A stretch of 64,000 bases of DNA, from NCBI GenBank assembly GCA_964059195.1, contig CAXKWD010000007.1, positions 153,197,269 to 153,261,268 of the forward strand, read 5' to 3'. The notes beneath the pieces are model-generated. The model saw only the letters and a program-made list of their open reading frames with translations. It did no database searches and was not told where the DNA came from. This stretch comes from Ectobius pallidus (Eukaryota; Arthropoda; Insecta; Blattodea; Ectobiidae). This document shows, piece by piece, positions 41,862 through 55,036 of this stretch. The position numbers and the translations under genes are program-made. Every line of letters begins with the position of its first letter. Within the stretch, counting starts at the first letter, position 1.

Positions 41862-42699
41862 GGTAGGGTATCAACAGACAGTCATATAACTGAGGGGATC
41901 GTATGTTTGATACACCTAGTGTAGAGGGAACCGTTCTGTTCATAAAGTTTCAAGCGACATAAATTTTGGGCAACTGTATGTATGAAAAAATAGATTCTGT
42001 TCAATTGAAAGTTGATGAGAGACGGTGCAATGTAGACTATATTTCAGATTGGATTAACAAAGAGCGTGTCATTAAGTTGATGACAGTCTGTACTGAAGCC
42101 ATGCCAAAACTTATTCCCTTCTTTACTGTGACAAAACCTGCGTCGACATGACACTTTGTCTCCAGTTCAAAACATCACGGTGCAGTAGCAGGTCAAACTG
42201 AAAATTAGCACAGTGTCTAATTCCCTTTAGTTATGGTCTTCATCGTTATAGTTCATCACTAGGGTTCTGTTGTTTCTGACCTTAAGAAGTCACCAATATG
42301 CACAGACAGTACTCCCTTAATAATGGCGTTTACAGTTTGCATGCACTGGCAGTTGAAAACGCACTAAGTTTTAAAAATGGTATCAACAGCACCTGTTCCA
42401 TGCGTCCAAACAGCACAAAATTTTGCACAGGTATACTTTAGGGCAGGCTTATGCTTAATCTGAAGACACTGAATCCCAAAAATTGTAATTATTTTTCAAA
42501 ATGACTAAATCAACAGTTCTATCATCCCTTAATAGCAATAGTTCACAATATGCTCTAGCTTATAAGCGAAATAAATGTAGGTGAAAATGCTGTATGAATC
42601 TACCAGTTCTCTTGACACATGCACAATGTCCATATAATTTATCGACGCCTTCTTAAACAATATAATATAGGCTTCAGTAGAGAATACGCTGAGCAAATT
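41862..42699. other. No gene seen
   Basis: Nothing recognised. Confidence 0.5.
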
Positions 42700-43090
42700 A
42701 GGATTGAGCATCGATGGCCGATATTTTCAAAACATCGATGATCGATGTTTTTTACATCAATGGAAAACAACCGATGTTTCTGCTACATTGGTTTCTTTTT
42801 TTTTAAAATATTTACAATACTAAAATAAGATTAATACGCCTACCTTGGTTCTAAGAAGCAATTTTATTTACATCAGCCTAATTTCCCCAAAATCGATTTT
42901 TTTACATCGACCGTTTTCATGGAAATACTTCAGTTTACTTATGAATTTTGCCTAATTTTCTGAAACCATTACGTTTTTAATGTAGATCGATGTTCTCCGT
43001 GATAATACATCGATATTTTCAGGTCGTCACATCGATGGTTACCGCCGATTTTAACATCGACGGTGAACATCGATGGTTTAACAATCAGCT
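42700..43090. mobile_element. MITE with CATCGATG clusters at both ends
   Basis: Left cluster GAGCATCGATGG, AACATCGATGATCGATG; right cluster ATCGATGTT, CACATCGATGG, AACATCGATGG. GATTG and CAATC lie at the outer ends. No clean target duplication. Confidence 0.55.
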
Positions 43091-44425
43091 CTTGTAGTTA
43101 GTGTAGACACTTGTTTTTGGTCGGACATAATTGCAGTTGGAAGAGTGCTGAGTTGTCTGTCAGATGTTATTAAAGCCACTAAACTGAGAAGATGTGGGCG
43201 ATGGAATGTGTCACTGGCAGCTTGCAAATGTCACCAACAACGCCCCTACACATATCCTCACGGCAGGTGGCAGTATTGTTTTCAAATTCACCAACACTGA
43301 CATCATCCCATCACCACAACCCATCCTTTGTTGTTTTTCAAACATGTGGAATGTTGTTTTGTGTTTGTCCTTAAATCAAAGATTCGTGGGCTTAACTACA
43401 GCTGAGAGGGTGGGTTATTTCAGGCATAGCTCCCTGTCTTAGTTTTCACAAGAAATTTAGAATCCCATGTTCCCAGAGACGTCCATGAGCAAAACTCCAA
43501 ACTGTCTGAAGCCCAGTCATTTCTTTTCTGTCCTTCCTGGATTCTCGTAGGTAATAAGCCTACCCCTTTATGAAGAAACTAAACTCAGGACGCCTTAAGG
43601 GGTGACCGAAGTGTTGAGAGTGTTATTCTGAATTATTTGTGTTATAAACTTGAAATTTGACACACTTAAATAAACCCTGAAAAAATTTAATATTTAAATT
43701 TCATTTTAATATCTCAGTATTTTGTTTATGAGGTATTAATTATTTTAATTTTTTACATAAAAATTTAAACGTATCTCCAGATATTAAAATATGGACCTGA
43801 ATTTTTAATGTAACAATCTCTTCACAAAATATGACGAATTTTTATCTTGTTTATACTTTCTGTTTTTTAAATATTTTACAATGGGTATTAAAAAGTCTGG
43901 GTAAAAATAGCGTATTGTGATACAGTACTAAATATGTAATAAAATAACTAAGGCCTATAAAAAAAATTACTAATTTTGTTGCACACATTGTGAAGTACAA
44001 AAATTTCATAGTAGAATCTCTACTTTTGTAGAAGATAGTTTCTGAATTTTGCTAAACAACTTTAATATTTAAATTAATTAAACGAGCGATTCAAATTGAA
44101 TGCACTGACAGTTCAAAGCATACGGTACTTTAAATATGGCGTCAGCATCGTTCCATGTACCCAAAAAAGCATCACATTTTACACAATAGTTTATGCTGGA
44201 CTTTTTTACATTAAAATCTAAATGCAGTATTTTTTTACCAAATGGCTAAACCAACACTTCTGTCATCCATTAACAGTAATTCGACCCTTCAAGATAGAGT
44301 TCTTGGCCCATGCGAATGGAATCAATATATTATACAACTTAATTTTCTGGAAACCAAATAATGAGCCAACACAAAATGTTATATTTTAAAATATTAATAT
44401 AATATATAATATTACATAAGTTATT
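43091..44425. other. No gene seen
   Basis: Nothing recognised. The two overlapping ORFs at 43192-43442 show no domain. Confidence 0.5.
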
Positions 44426-44426
44426 A

Positions 44427-44455
44427 TATTATTATTATTATTATTATTATTATTG
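44427..44455. repeat. (TTA)n microsatellite
   Basis: About nine TTA units. Confidence 0.9.
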
Positions 44456-44579
44456 CCTACCCAGACATATTTGGACCAGGAAATTTGGGGGAACCTTGGA
44501 GTACCCACTAAAGATCTGTTTTTCGCTGCAAGTTCAATGTGCGAAGACAAGATTTCACAAAACCACCAATCCACTAGGA

Positions 44580-44582
<3 letters not shown>

Positions 44583-44651
<69 letters not shown>
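44583..44651. repeat. (AAT)n microsatellite
   Basis: About 22 AAT units. DNA from 44652 to 45077 shows nothing recognisable. Confidence 0.95.
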
Positions 44652-45077
44652 TACAATAATAATAACTTAATAATAAATCGTGATTTCTGCTTCATGTAAG
44701 TACTAATTTATCATTCATTATTGTGAAAGTGAGAACACATTATTGTCCCGCAGGAAGTGTGGCTGTTGTCACGAGCTGAAAATGGAAAGGACAAAAGATG
44801 ACACCAAGGTACAGCTAATTTCCGTGTTGTGAATATGAAGTGATTCATTGTGATGGCCAGAGTGAGTCACATCGCTGGGTTCAAAGCATCAGGTCAAGAT
44901 TGCAGTGAGCCAGTGACAGTGTCTGATTTAATCCTATAATGCCCCATTGCTCTCGTGGTTCTTTCGGAAGTTTCGACAAACTCGTTCCAACCATTACCGC
45001 TTCGCTACTTTTCTTGACCCCAAAGATGTTTCGTCACTTCACATCCCCAATATGACATCAACACAGATCCTCAGTTG

Positions 45078-45546
45078 TGCCAGAATGGTACTTTATGAAA
45101 TTGTAAGCGCGATAACTCGAATAAGCTTTATCGGATTTCATAAAACTTGGTATACGCATTTATAACGTCCATGAGAAGAAGCCTATTGATTTTGGACCAA
45201 ATCGGTTGACTGGTACCAGAGTAATGCCCAATTTTCCACCTATTTTATGGTAATAAATTAGAATTATCAAATGCAACATATTATTTTTATAGTGTGTTCA
45301 TATACGGCTTTGAAAGTAGCAATACAGTTAGCTTTGACAAATAACACTACCCACATATTTCTTCACATATGTTTATCAAACTTTAAACATTTGTTCTTCC
45401 TTGAGTCCTGCTTAATGGATCGATCTGGAGCTCAACTCGGAAACAGATTACAAAAATAACTTCTTTTCTGCATATCATATTTGCAATTATCATTAATTAA
45501 ACAAAAACATTCTGGCCCTTTGTTACATCAGTTTACCTGATCTTAT
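45078..45546 (-). mobile_element. Family A repeat, near-complete copy
   Basis: GTGCCAGAATGGTACTTTAT to CATCAGTTTACCTGATCTTA. One 145-bp unit, no SINE, and the CTGTCCGTCC tract is deleted. Confidence 0.8.
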
Positions 45547-45709
45547 TTCCTTATGATTTTCCCAATTTTAACCGTTAAATTCATATGTTTCCTACAAGCT
45601 ACAATAACTTGTCTTAAATCTGTAATAAAATAACGGAAAATAACTGAAAAGGAAATACTTAAAATTCGTGTAAAATACACAAAATAGGATAAAAAAATAT
45701 ATTTGCCTA

Positions 45710-45775
45710 ATCATTTTGTGAACCGTTTTCTTTGCAGTCCAGCACGGATTTATAATTTGCGTGAGAAACAGAACT
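45710..45775 (+). repeat. Dispersed repeat with splice-acceptor-like core, copy 3
   Basis: TAATCATTTTGTGAACCG then TTTTCTTTGCAGTCCAGCAC. Confidence 0.55.
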
Positions 45776-46109
45776 ATAAGCTATAAAATAAAATAGGCCT
45801 ATAGGAACTTGACACCACGGGGGTGAAAGTAACATTGAAAGAATAGCAACAGCTCATTAGTTCACTGCCCGACCGGTTTGGTGCACTGTGATCGCTGTTG
45901 CCATGGCGGCAGGTTTGTTTCGAAACATATGACAGCAATATACGAAAAGGCGTAATATCTGTTTTTTTCTGAAACGATCTGTATGCATTAGTGTTTGGAA
46001 AAGGAGGAGATATAATTAACATATTATAAAGATCTCAACAATCCTGAATTAATATTTATTCCATGTTCTACGAATTATTAAGATTAATGTTTCGTATTCT
46101 TTGTTTCAG

Positions 46110-46520
46110 AAACGAGTGAAATATTCCTGTAAGTTCCCTGGCTGCGGAAGTAAATACTTCAGTATGAAATCCACGTGAACTACAAAAACAAACATTTCTA
46201 CAGGTTTCCAAAAAAATCAAACGTGAACCAACTGAAACATCAGTGCAATTTAGATGATAATGTGAATTGTGCTAATTATTTCATGTGTGAAGACCACTTC
46301 CTGGAGAAATATTTCGTTAACCATACTAGACAAGTTATCCCAAAGCAGCTTGCGACTCGTGATTTACAGAGACCCAATCCCTGTGAATTCCCAATCAAAT
46401 GTGGGAAGTGATCTCAAACCTCGCCTAGTTTTTGTGAAAATAGAAAGTAAATTCATACTTCTGTGTATGACTGAGGAAAAAGAAATTCAAGTGACAGGAA
46501 GCTACCAATATTTATGGTAA
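46110..46520 (+). pseudogene. THAP-like domain fragment
   Basis: After a good splice acceptor (TTTGTTTCAG, 46100-46109) the frame reads KRVKYSCKFPGCGSKYF, giving Cys-x4-Cys, then a TGA at 46176-46178. In another frame from 46175: HFYRFPKK, then FMCEDHF, the Cys-x2-His half of a THAP zinc site. One frameshift separates them. A further frame is open to 46520 without a known domain. It does not closely resemble the THAP at 12068. Likely a dead exon of a THAP gene or element. Confidence 0.5.
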
Positions 46521-47413
46521 TGTAATATTTTTAAAATCAGTTTTTATAAATATAATTCATTAATCAAGGGTGTTTGTTTTTTTATTTATAAAGTCATCTA
46601 AAGTAATATATATTTCAGCAATCACCGAGACATGTATGTTGTGAGTAGCAGAAATTCTAGAAGGTATTCTACACTACGGTTTTTATAAGATCTGACGCAT
46701 ATTGTTTGCAAATTATTATTTTTTTCTTATTTAAGGTGTTCATCATTTAGTGCATTTTGTGTTCAATGCTTTTAAAAGATAATTGTTTGTATCACTATAG
46801 CCTGATGGTATTAGTGGGCTATGGTCATTACCGTAGCCCGCTAATACTAGTGGGCTATGGTTTTACAGAATTTGGAATGCATTTTCATACATGTGTTCTG
46901 GCACGTCATACTACTGTCTTGAATTCTGGATCCTTGCGGTCAACCTTGATAGAGAGACTTTTTCAATTAACAAGACTGTACTGAACACACTCTAAGAAAA
47001 ATGCACACACTTACAACAAAATATCTTATAAGCTTAGTCTAATAAGTTTTTAAAAATCCTAAATATTTTATGTAACTTATTCTTAAGCACATATGATGAA
47101 ATGTGACCGAAAATTAATTTAAGAAAATAATAAATTTACTGTCGATATGTAGAACTCTGATAAATAATCTGTTAAAAAAGTTCTAGACTCAATGCATGGG
47201 GCGAAAAGTCTAGGGATCCTAGTGGTTATATTCTAAAATGTACTTTTAATCAAGAAGTTAATCTTTCTTTCGTTAAAATTTCTGAGACGAAATTCAGAAC
47301 ACTTATGAAAATTTATATTAATAACTCGATCATTATTAACATGACGTTATTAAAATAATTTTGCATCATTAACATTCTTTCTGGAGGGCAATTTATAAAA
47401 CTCTCGCGAGATA
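46521..47413. other. No gene seen
   Basis: Contains a local inverted repeat, TAGTGGGCTATGG / CCGTAGCCCGCTA, near 46810-46860. Otherwise nothing. Confidence 0.5.
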
Positions 47414-47421
47414 CAAACTAG

Positions 47422-47642
47422 CAGGGTTGGAAAAAAACATGTTTTTTTTAAAGAAAGAAAAAAAACGTTTTTTTGGTTTAAAACATGTTTTTTTGTTTAA
47501 AACGTTTTTTATGTGAACAACAATATTGGTTGTTTTAAACGTGTTTTTTAAAAACTTTTTTATGTTTACAACAATGTTGTTTGTTTAAAAAAAGTTTAAA
47601 TTGTTCATTTTGTTTAAAGCAACCATTTTAATGTATAGGGCC

Positions 47643-47719
<77 letters not shown>

Positions 47720-47799
47720 GTTTTAAACCCCAACAAAAAACACAAGTACTTGTTTTAAACACTTGTTTTAAACGTTTTGTTTTAAACATTCCAACCCTG
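47422..47799. mobile_element. hAT MITE with TTTAAAAC arrays
   Basis: CAGGGTTGGAA (47422-47432) and TTCCAACCCTG (47789-47799), with a perfect 8-bp duplication CAAACTAG at 47414-47421 and 47800-47807. Both subterminal regions are packed with GTTTAAAAC/GTTTTAAAC words. An (AT)n tract fills 47646-47716. Confidence 0.9.
47646..47716. repeat. (AT)n microsatellite
   Basis: About 35 AT units. Confidence 0.95.
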
Positions 47800-47807
47800 C
47801 AAACTAG

Positions 47808-48502
47808 ACCTACTGTGCATTTCAAGTAAATATTCAAGTTTGCTCAAAACTTCCTCCATATCCCCTAAGATCTCGCTGAGACATATTAACACATGCTTTC
47901 TTGAAAAATCAGAAACTTTGAAGTCAGATCTAGCAACTACGTGACATGTATAGATCTAATGGAAAATTTGAACGAGCCTGGGTAATTTCTGGGTATTACT
48001 TTTGGGTAGAGCCTCTTCGCTTAATACAAAACGAATCTGCCTCACAGAGTTTCATCCACTGCAGAATCTAACAGCACACACTTCAGCAAATTGTACAGCA
48101 TTTATCTTGAAATACTATCGCGAACATTGATAAATAGCTCTATTAATGACCCACGTCAATACAAAGGTCACTCCGAATACCGAGTTAGCGGCAACTGTTT
48201 GTATTAAAATTAATAGCTGTCACCATAAATCAAAAGACTCAAACATAAATATTCTACACTTTTTTCTCCCTGAAAACAAACTCATCATTGTCTATGTGGA
48301 TATGAGATCCCTGCATACCCTCTCACTCGAAGTACAGTATGTAGTTTGTACATCACATGCAGAGAACAAATTAATTTGCCTTGGATAAATTCAGTGTTAC
48401 ACAAATTTACTGCATGAATTCATTAATAAATTTAAAAGATAACGTATGTCCAAATAGATTCCAATCAGGCAATTAGCCACAAACTGCTATTTTTCGTGAA
48501 AC
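47808..48502. other. No gene seen
   Basis: Nothing recognised. Confidence 0.5.
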
Positions 48503-48506
48503 ATTT

Positions 48507-48753
48507 GGTCGGTACAACGCCAAAGTGAACTAAGCGCCAATTGTCAAAATATAGACTATTGGTAGTCCATGGTGCAGATTTTGATATCCTACGGTCTGCA
48601 ATAACGAACTAAGCGATACTACGATAGTAAAATCAGTTGAGAAAAAAGGAAATTTCGTTTTGATCAAGATTTTTTTACAACACTCAAACTTCAACTTCAG
48701 TTTTCTCAAAATATGGAGTTTGGCGCTTAGTTCACTTTGGCGTTGTACCGACC
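48507..48753. mobile_element. MITE with 34-bp perfect TIRs
   Basis: 48507-48540 (GGTCGGTACAACGCCAAAGT...) is the exact complement of 48720-48753. Possible 4-bp duplication ATTT. 247 bp, no ORF. A partial internal repeat (AACGAACTAAGCGAT) occurs near 48604. Confidence 0.85.
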
Positions 48754-48984
48754 ATTTATATTCAACATTTGGCTGTCAACGCAAAATGACGATATAATAA
48801 ATTAAGCTATTCCCATAGAAACCAAAATCCCTTTATGCGATATAAGCAGTGAGATTTACCCCATGAGAAGAAAAATGTTTCTCAATCGCAAAATGCGTAG
48901 GGAAACAGTGTAGCAAATGAGCCCGAATTAGAAATGATGTTATGTAGGGATATAAGTATGTGTGTGTGTATATATGTGTATGAA

Positions 48985-49597
48985 TGTATTATAATCTTTT
49001 TAATAGGAGTCAAAAGCTATAATTGGGTAGAGGAAGTTATGTGTTCCACATAAGATTTATGAATATATATATATATATATTAGGGATGGGTCCTCGATAC
49101 TCTCGATACTTGCATGGTATCGGCATCGAGCGATACTTCAGAAACTCGCTTGGTACTTTTTCGATACTTTGGTAATTCTGCAATTAAGTGAGAGTGCTAG
49201 TATTTTTGGACAAAAACTTGTAAGTGGACTGTTTCAAAAACTAATTTTAGTTTTAATGTAGAGTTTAAAAGTAATTATAGGCTACGTATGATATTAAATT
49301 GTGTCTCATTAAATATGCACAATTAATTGATTTAGTTGGAATTACACAGTTCTCTCAACTTTTAATTTTTAATGAACCTATTTATTGAAACTGGAAATGT
49401 TGACGGTATCGAGTATCGAGGGAAAAATCATGTATCGGTAACAAGTATCGAGTATCGAGAAAATCTGGTATCGACCCATCCCTAATATAGCCTATATAAT
49501 ATAATAATATGATATATATATATATATCTGATGTGAAACACATAACTTCCTCTACCCAATTATAGCTTTTGGCTCCTATTAAACAGATTATAATACA
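48985..49597. repeat. Inverted repeat with MITE in its AT-rich centre
   Basis: Arms 48985-49055 (TGTATTATAATCTTTTTAAT to GTGTTCCACAT) and 49527-49597 are near complements. AT tracts border the insertion of the CGATAC MITE. Confidence 0.75.
49081..49484. mobile_element. CGATAC-type hAT-like MITE, copy 1
   Basis: TAGGGATGGGTC start and GACCCATCCCTA end (12-bp TIR), with clusters of CGATAC/TATCGAG near both ends. The flanks are AT repeats, so the duplication cannot be scored. Confidence 0.8.
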
Positions 49598-50462
49598 TAG
49601 CCTAATACAACATATATAATAGTATACTATGCACATTATGGAATTCGTGTAGGAAATTTAGACAAAACCTTCAAGCCGTTTCCAGAAAGCCAGCAAAAAA
49701 TGCATTATCTTCATGTAAAGTGGTTATAAAATTTAACAAAAAAAGTCGTTACTACGTTTCGAATCGTGATGATTTAAGTTGAACACTGTTAGACGCAAAG
49801 GTTACAGTTGTCAAAGAAATTTACCTGCGGAAAAATAATTAATTTCCAATCAAACTTCTTGGCAAGATATTGGATCCCTGCCTATTTGACAAGCGAGCTA
49901 AACCCTGTATTATCGAAAAAAGATTTACAGTAAGCTTATGTGTTTTCCCCATTGCATACCGTCATAACAGTAGGCTACCAATATTTGAGGTATTGCGGTA
50001 GACCCAAAAGACCTAGGCTTACTTAAATAAAAATTCATGATTGTGGAGAAAATTCCACAAAAGTTACATGTGGGCCTGCCTTGGTGTACACCCTGTACAT
50101 TCCAGTGGAAATGAAGCACGTAGCAGACCGTCTGCGAACATTTAACTTGCGACTCGACTGCAAGCACACGCAATTAAAACTGCAACATCCGTTAAGCACA
50201 CAGTACTACATAATGGTTTTAATTGTTCACTTTAACCTCTGTTTACTTTAATCCACGTAACATCTTAATCTGCTAATTAACAATGCTTAAGAAGGTAGCT
50301 TGTTTTCTTTCATTGTGTACTCTAAAAGTTGGAATTCTGCATTTTTTGTTTAGTTATCAGAGAATCGTTGAGATTAGAGAGCTGCATGAAGCTATAAATC
50401 GTGTCGCCGTTGATAGAGTAATATTATTTAAAACGAACAGTACTACGAAATCTAATGATTTA
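49598..50462. other. No gene seen
   Basis: Nothing recognised. Confidence 0.5.
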
Positions 50463-50647
50463 TTCCTTATCCTTGACTGCTAGATGAGGCTACAAAAATG
50501 GTTACTTCTATATTCCATAAGGATTTTTTAAGAATAAAGGTTTAAATAAGTTTAAAACGAGCAGAAATATTCAGACAAGAAGCTGCAGATTAAAAACTGG
50601 GTAAAACAGATTATTTTTTAATATTCTCGTGCGGACACAAACAAAAT

Positions 50648-50702
<55 letters not shown>

Positions 50703-50991
50703 GTAATAAATATAACAGAAACAATAACAACCTGCCTGTTACTTAAAAAAAATATATGACAAAAGAAATCGTTCAGCTGTCTATACTGGTATTACTTCCT
50801 TATCCTTGACTGCTAGATGAGGCTGCAAAAATGGTTACTTCTATATTCCTTAAGGATTTAAGAATAAAGGTTTAAATAGGTTTAAAACGAGCAGAAATGT
50901 TCAGAGATACAATAAATTAAGATGCTGCAGATAAAATAAATTGTAAAACAGATAAGTTTCTAATATTCTCGTGCGGATACAAACAAAATAC

Positions 50992-51053
<62 letters not shown>

Positions 51054-51149
51054 GTAATAACAATAACAGAAACAATAACAACCTGCCTGGTTACTTAAAA
51101 AAATATATATGACAACAGAAATCGTTCAGCTGTCTATACTGGTATTACT
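50463..51149. repeat. Tandem duplication, about 333 bp unit
   Basis: Unit 1 50463-50795 and unit 2 50796-51149 both run from TTCCTTATCCTTGACTGCTA to CTGTCTATACTGGTATTACT. Each contains an AAT array of different length. Confidence 0.9.
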
Positions 51150-51593
51150 GGTTATTTTTTAAATGGCTGTTTAAATAGAGTAATTGTGATAAGAATGAAA
51201 CACTGAAGACTAGGCAGTAAGAATATACATATCAGCTAGCAGCTAGCTGAGCAGGAAAAGAGCTAAATTAATCACAAAACTCCTTGCTGCCACAGAAGAA
51301 CTCATTAATATTTCCACAAATATACATGTCTGCAATGTTCCGGGAAGAATCCAACTGCACTGCTGTGATTAATACCTCTGTATGCACTTTTGTGCCCGAG
51401 CTTATGTCAGACTTACGAAGAATTATTGCCGCGATATTTTAGACACAGTGCGAGTGGAAACTTAGCTTGTTCATTAATTTTACTCGACCTTTCCACTGCA
51501 TTTAGAGGTGTATGTCTTATCCTGCATACTTCATGATGTACCAACGTTTCGTGTAAAGCGGTGAAAAAGTCATACGATTTTAATTATAATTTA
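51150..51593. other. No gene seen
   Basis: Nothing recognised. Confidence 0.5.
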
Positions 51594-52341
51594 TTAAGGG
51601 GAGATGGTAGTTACCAGTGTCGATTTTTTTTCCTATGCTCATGTAGGCTAATGGATCATAGTTTTGTGAACATTTTGATATATAGGTCTTATATCTTGCA
51701 TTATTATTAAGCCAAGCAGAGCGACCTGGAGCTTTCTAAAATGGATAAAATACCATAAGGCATGTCATTTTCTTTTCGCTCTCCTGTAAAATTACATTTT
51801 TTGTACTTCAGGTACCATTTTCTTAAAAGCTATTCATGCTAAAATAATGAAACCTTCAGAAAATCATTATAGATGGATGACAAATCTCCCTTAGCATAAT
51901 TATGGGAAAAGTATGACTATACAGAATTTTCAACTACTTTTATCTTTAAAAAAGTCTTTTTTTAGTCGTGAAGTTTTCATGCAGTTTTCATGCAGTAATA
52001 TTGTACTTATTAGACAGATTGTGCTAGGGTAAATAGTAGTACCCATTGTTAGTAAGTTCCCAAAGTTTCACAAAAATCTAGGCTACAGAAATTGAATAAA
52101 GTGTAGCTATGTCAAGGGAAGTAACTGTAAAGCAAAATTATCACCTATGTGTTAAAAAATTGTTTCCTAAAAACAGTGAGTTCTAGAATAACCATTCTCT
52201 GCTTCTTTTAAACTGCAGAGTGCACTTGCAAAGCATAAAACAATTCAACTAAATCTGACTGTTAACACCTGAGTTATGGCTTCTTTAACACACGCTATAT
52301 TTTCTATATTTTTGCTAGCGGTAACTACCATCTCCCCTTAA
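51594..52341. mobile_element. TTAA-flanked MITE, 740 bp
   Basis: GGGGAGATGGTAGTTACC (51598-51615) and its exact complement (52320-52337), flanked by TTAA on both sides (51594-51597, 52338-52341). TTAA is the piggyBac target. No transposase ORF. Confidence 0.75.
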
Positions 52342-53219
52342 TGCACGTAATATATTATATTGTGGTATTCACAGGCATTTTAAAGGTTTTCTAAGAATAT
52401 AAAGAAATGGAATAATTTAGTGATGAGAAAAAAGGTAAAAATAGGTATGAACAACCGAATTCTCTTCTTCCGCAATATTTTCGACAGTATGCTTCCTTTA
52501 CCACTAGATATGATAATATATTTTCTACGCCATCCTGCCGATAAGTTGTCTACTTTACCAAACGCGCTTACATCTTTGAACGTTTGTGACATTTCCCCCT
52601 GGTTTGTGAAATATTAATTACTTACTGATCTTTATGGCATGAAGAAGCCCGCCTAGTAATCGTCACAACACTCACCTGGAAAGAAAGAAATAGAATTGTC
52701 ATTTATGGAACTTTTTTTTCATACATAATACTATTATATATGCACACACACATACACGCACTCATACAGGATCTGTAACTGATCACACGAAAAATCGACT
52801 TATTTGTACGATTCTTGCTTGCGCTTGCAAGATGTCTCCAATTTTCTGTGAATGAAACAAAATTTAAAGAGTAACCATCTCTATCGAATACACAATCCTT
52901 TCCTTCAATTCTGGGATGATATGACGCTTATCTGAAAACCATTATCCTTAGCAAATCCTCATAAAAAGAAATCCAGATGAGGGAAGTCTGGAGATCCTGC
53001 CGGCCAATGAGCGATTTTCTTCGTTGAAGCAGAGATAAATGCTTTCTCGACATATTTCATTTGTCTCCATTCCACGTCAACATTCTGTTATACCAATAGA
53101 AATGAGCGTGGGAAACAAATTGCGCTTTCTTCAGAAACATGTCAAGAGTGATATCTGTGAACAACGTAGCTCGGGAAAGAAATTTAGTATTTGAATTAGA
53201 TCATATCATCCTAAGCAAT
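52342..53219. other. No gene seen
   Basis: Two opposed ORFs at 52380-52617 show no domain. Nothing else. Confidence 0.5.
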
Positions 53220-53700
53220 ATTATCTATTAAGGAATATTATCTGCTTTATGGAACCCGGAGGTTCATTACCGCGCTTACCTGAGCCCGCCATTCAACACT
53301 ATTCTGTGCTAACTCCCTCCAACCATCCCTCTCAAATCCTACTTCTCTTAAATCTATCCTAATATTGTCCTCCCACCTACATCTTGTTCTTTTAAGTGGT
53401 CTTTTCCCTTCGGGTCTCCCAGTAAATATTTTTGAGATGTCTTTCCTCCCCCATGCGCGCAACATGTCCAGCCCATTTCATCCTCCGTGATATAATTACC
53501 CTTACTATATCCGGTGACGAGTACAGGTTATGAAGCTCGTCGTTATGTCATTTTCTCCAGTTCCCATTTTCATCTCTCTTAGGCCCAAGTATTTTCCTAA
53601 GCACTCTGTTTTCGAATACTCTCAGATTACGTTCTTCCGGAAGAGTATCACATCCATATAAATTCCATTTTTAAATTTCTGGGCAGAAGACGAGAATATA
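53220..53700 (-). pseudogene. RTE-like LINE ORF2 C-terminus
   Basis: Minus strand: ENRVLRKILGPKRDENGNWRK near the start, ISRRMKWAGHVARM, then FTGRPEGKRPLKRTRCRWED, WRELAQNSVEWR and MNLRVP. This GRPxGKRxxxRxRxRWxD / LAQDRxxWR tail is typical of insect RTE-like LINE proteins after the reverse transcriptase. Frameshifts and stops break it. Confidence 0.75.
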
Positions 53701-54612
53701 AGAGTTTCTGAATTGCATAAAAATAGGCATTTCCTGATTTGAGTCTACACTTAACTTCCGCCTTAAAGCTAGTAAGAAGTACATGCAATAATTTGGGACC
53801 TAGGAAACCTTTGTACGAAAACTGGGGAAATGACACATAGGACTTAACTTCGTGAATGTGTTTATAAAATCGGAACGTGCCGTCACCGTACTAAAATTTG
53901 AGTTCCTTTGTGCACACCGCATGTTGTGATGCTGGACAGTGCGGGGCATACAGCCAAGTATGCACTCTTTCAACCACCAGGGCTGTACATTACCAGAAGT
54001 ACTTTATAAAACTGATGCAACCTGTGTACTGTATAGGCCTACAGGTGGTAGCCTACCAAAAGTTTAAGGCCACCAGCATATTTCAAAGAAATGCGTATTG
54101 GCTTTATACGTTTGGGCTGTATTAACTGATTTTTTGTTTATTGTGATTGTTATGAGATGCTTGGAAATGATGTTCCTTATTTAAGCGCCTATTTATTAAT
54201 ACCAAAGTGCTAGGTAATCAAATGAACGATTTAAGATATGATTTATATTACAGTCACATTCATTACGTAAGTTCTTTTGTTCTGCAGCCACCTGTGAATT
54301 ACCGACACCTGCCCTTTATTATTTACATATTCCTCACAACACACTGTCACTATTTCGCCATTCCGGCGTGCTCAGGAAAAACCAATGTAACTTATCTTCA
54401 CCGTGTTTACAAAGCTTACACAACAGCATCGTCATCGTGTAATGATAAATTAATTTTCTTCACGTGCTTCCAAACACTGCATTCTATACATTTAAATTTA
54501 TTTATTTATTATAATATAATTTATATGGGAATATAACAGGCTCATTGCCCAATTACAATATTCTCTTACACTAATTACACCAGTTTTACAAAATTGCGTT
54601 ACAACAGTAAGA
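53701..54612. other. No gene seen
   Basis: Nothing recognised. Confidence 0.5.
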
Positions 54613-54620
54613 CTAATATT

Positions 54621-55033
54621 TAGGGATGGGTCCTCGATACTTTCGATACCTCGATACTCTCGATACTTGCATGGTATCGGCATCGAACGATACTTCAGAA
54701 AACTCGCTCGATACTTTTTCGATACTTTTGTAATTCTGCAATTAAGTGAGAATGCTAGTATTTTTTGACAAAAACTTTAAGGGACTGTTTAAAAAACTAA
54801 TTTTAGTTTTATTGTAGAGTTTAAAAATAATTATAGGCTACTGATGATCTTAAATTTTGTCTCATTAAATATGCAGACTTAATTAATTTAGTTGGTATTA
54901 CACAGTTCTCTCTAATTTTAATTTTTAATGTACCTATTTATTGAAACTGGAAATGTTGAAGGTATCGAGTATCGAGGAAAATATCATGTATCGGTATCGA
55001 GTATCGAGAAAATCTGGTATCGACCCATCCCTA
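54621..55033. mobile_element. CGATAC-type hAT-like MITE, copy 2
   Basis: TAGGGATGGGTC...GACCCATCCCTA. More like copy 3 than copy 1 (both have CGAACGATACTTCAGAAAAC). Confidence 0.85.
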
Positions 55034-55036
55034 GTT

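Noticed and set aside
44496..44699. Asn-rich ORF
   Set aside because: Translated (AAT)n microsatellite.
49073..49492. 8-bp target duplication for CGATAC MITE copy 1
   Set aside because: Flanks are AT repeats (ATATATAT versus ATATAGCC), so a match would be meaningless.
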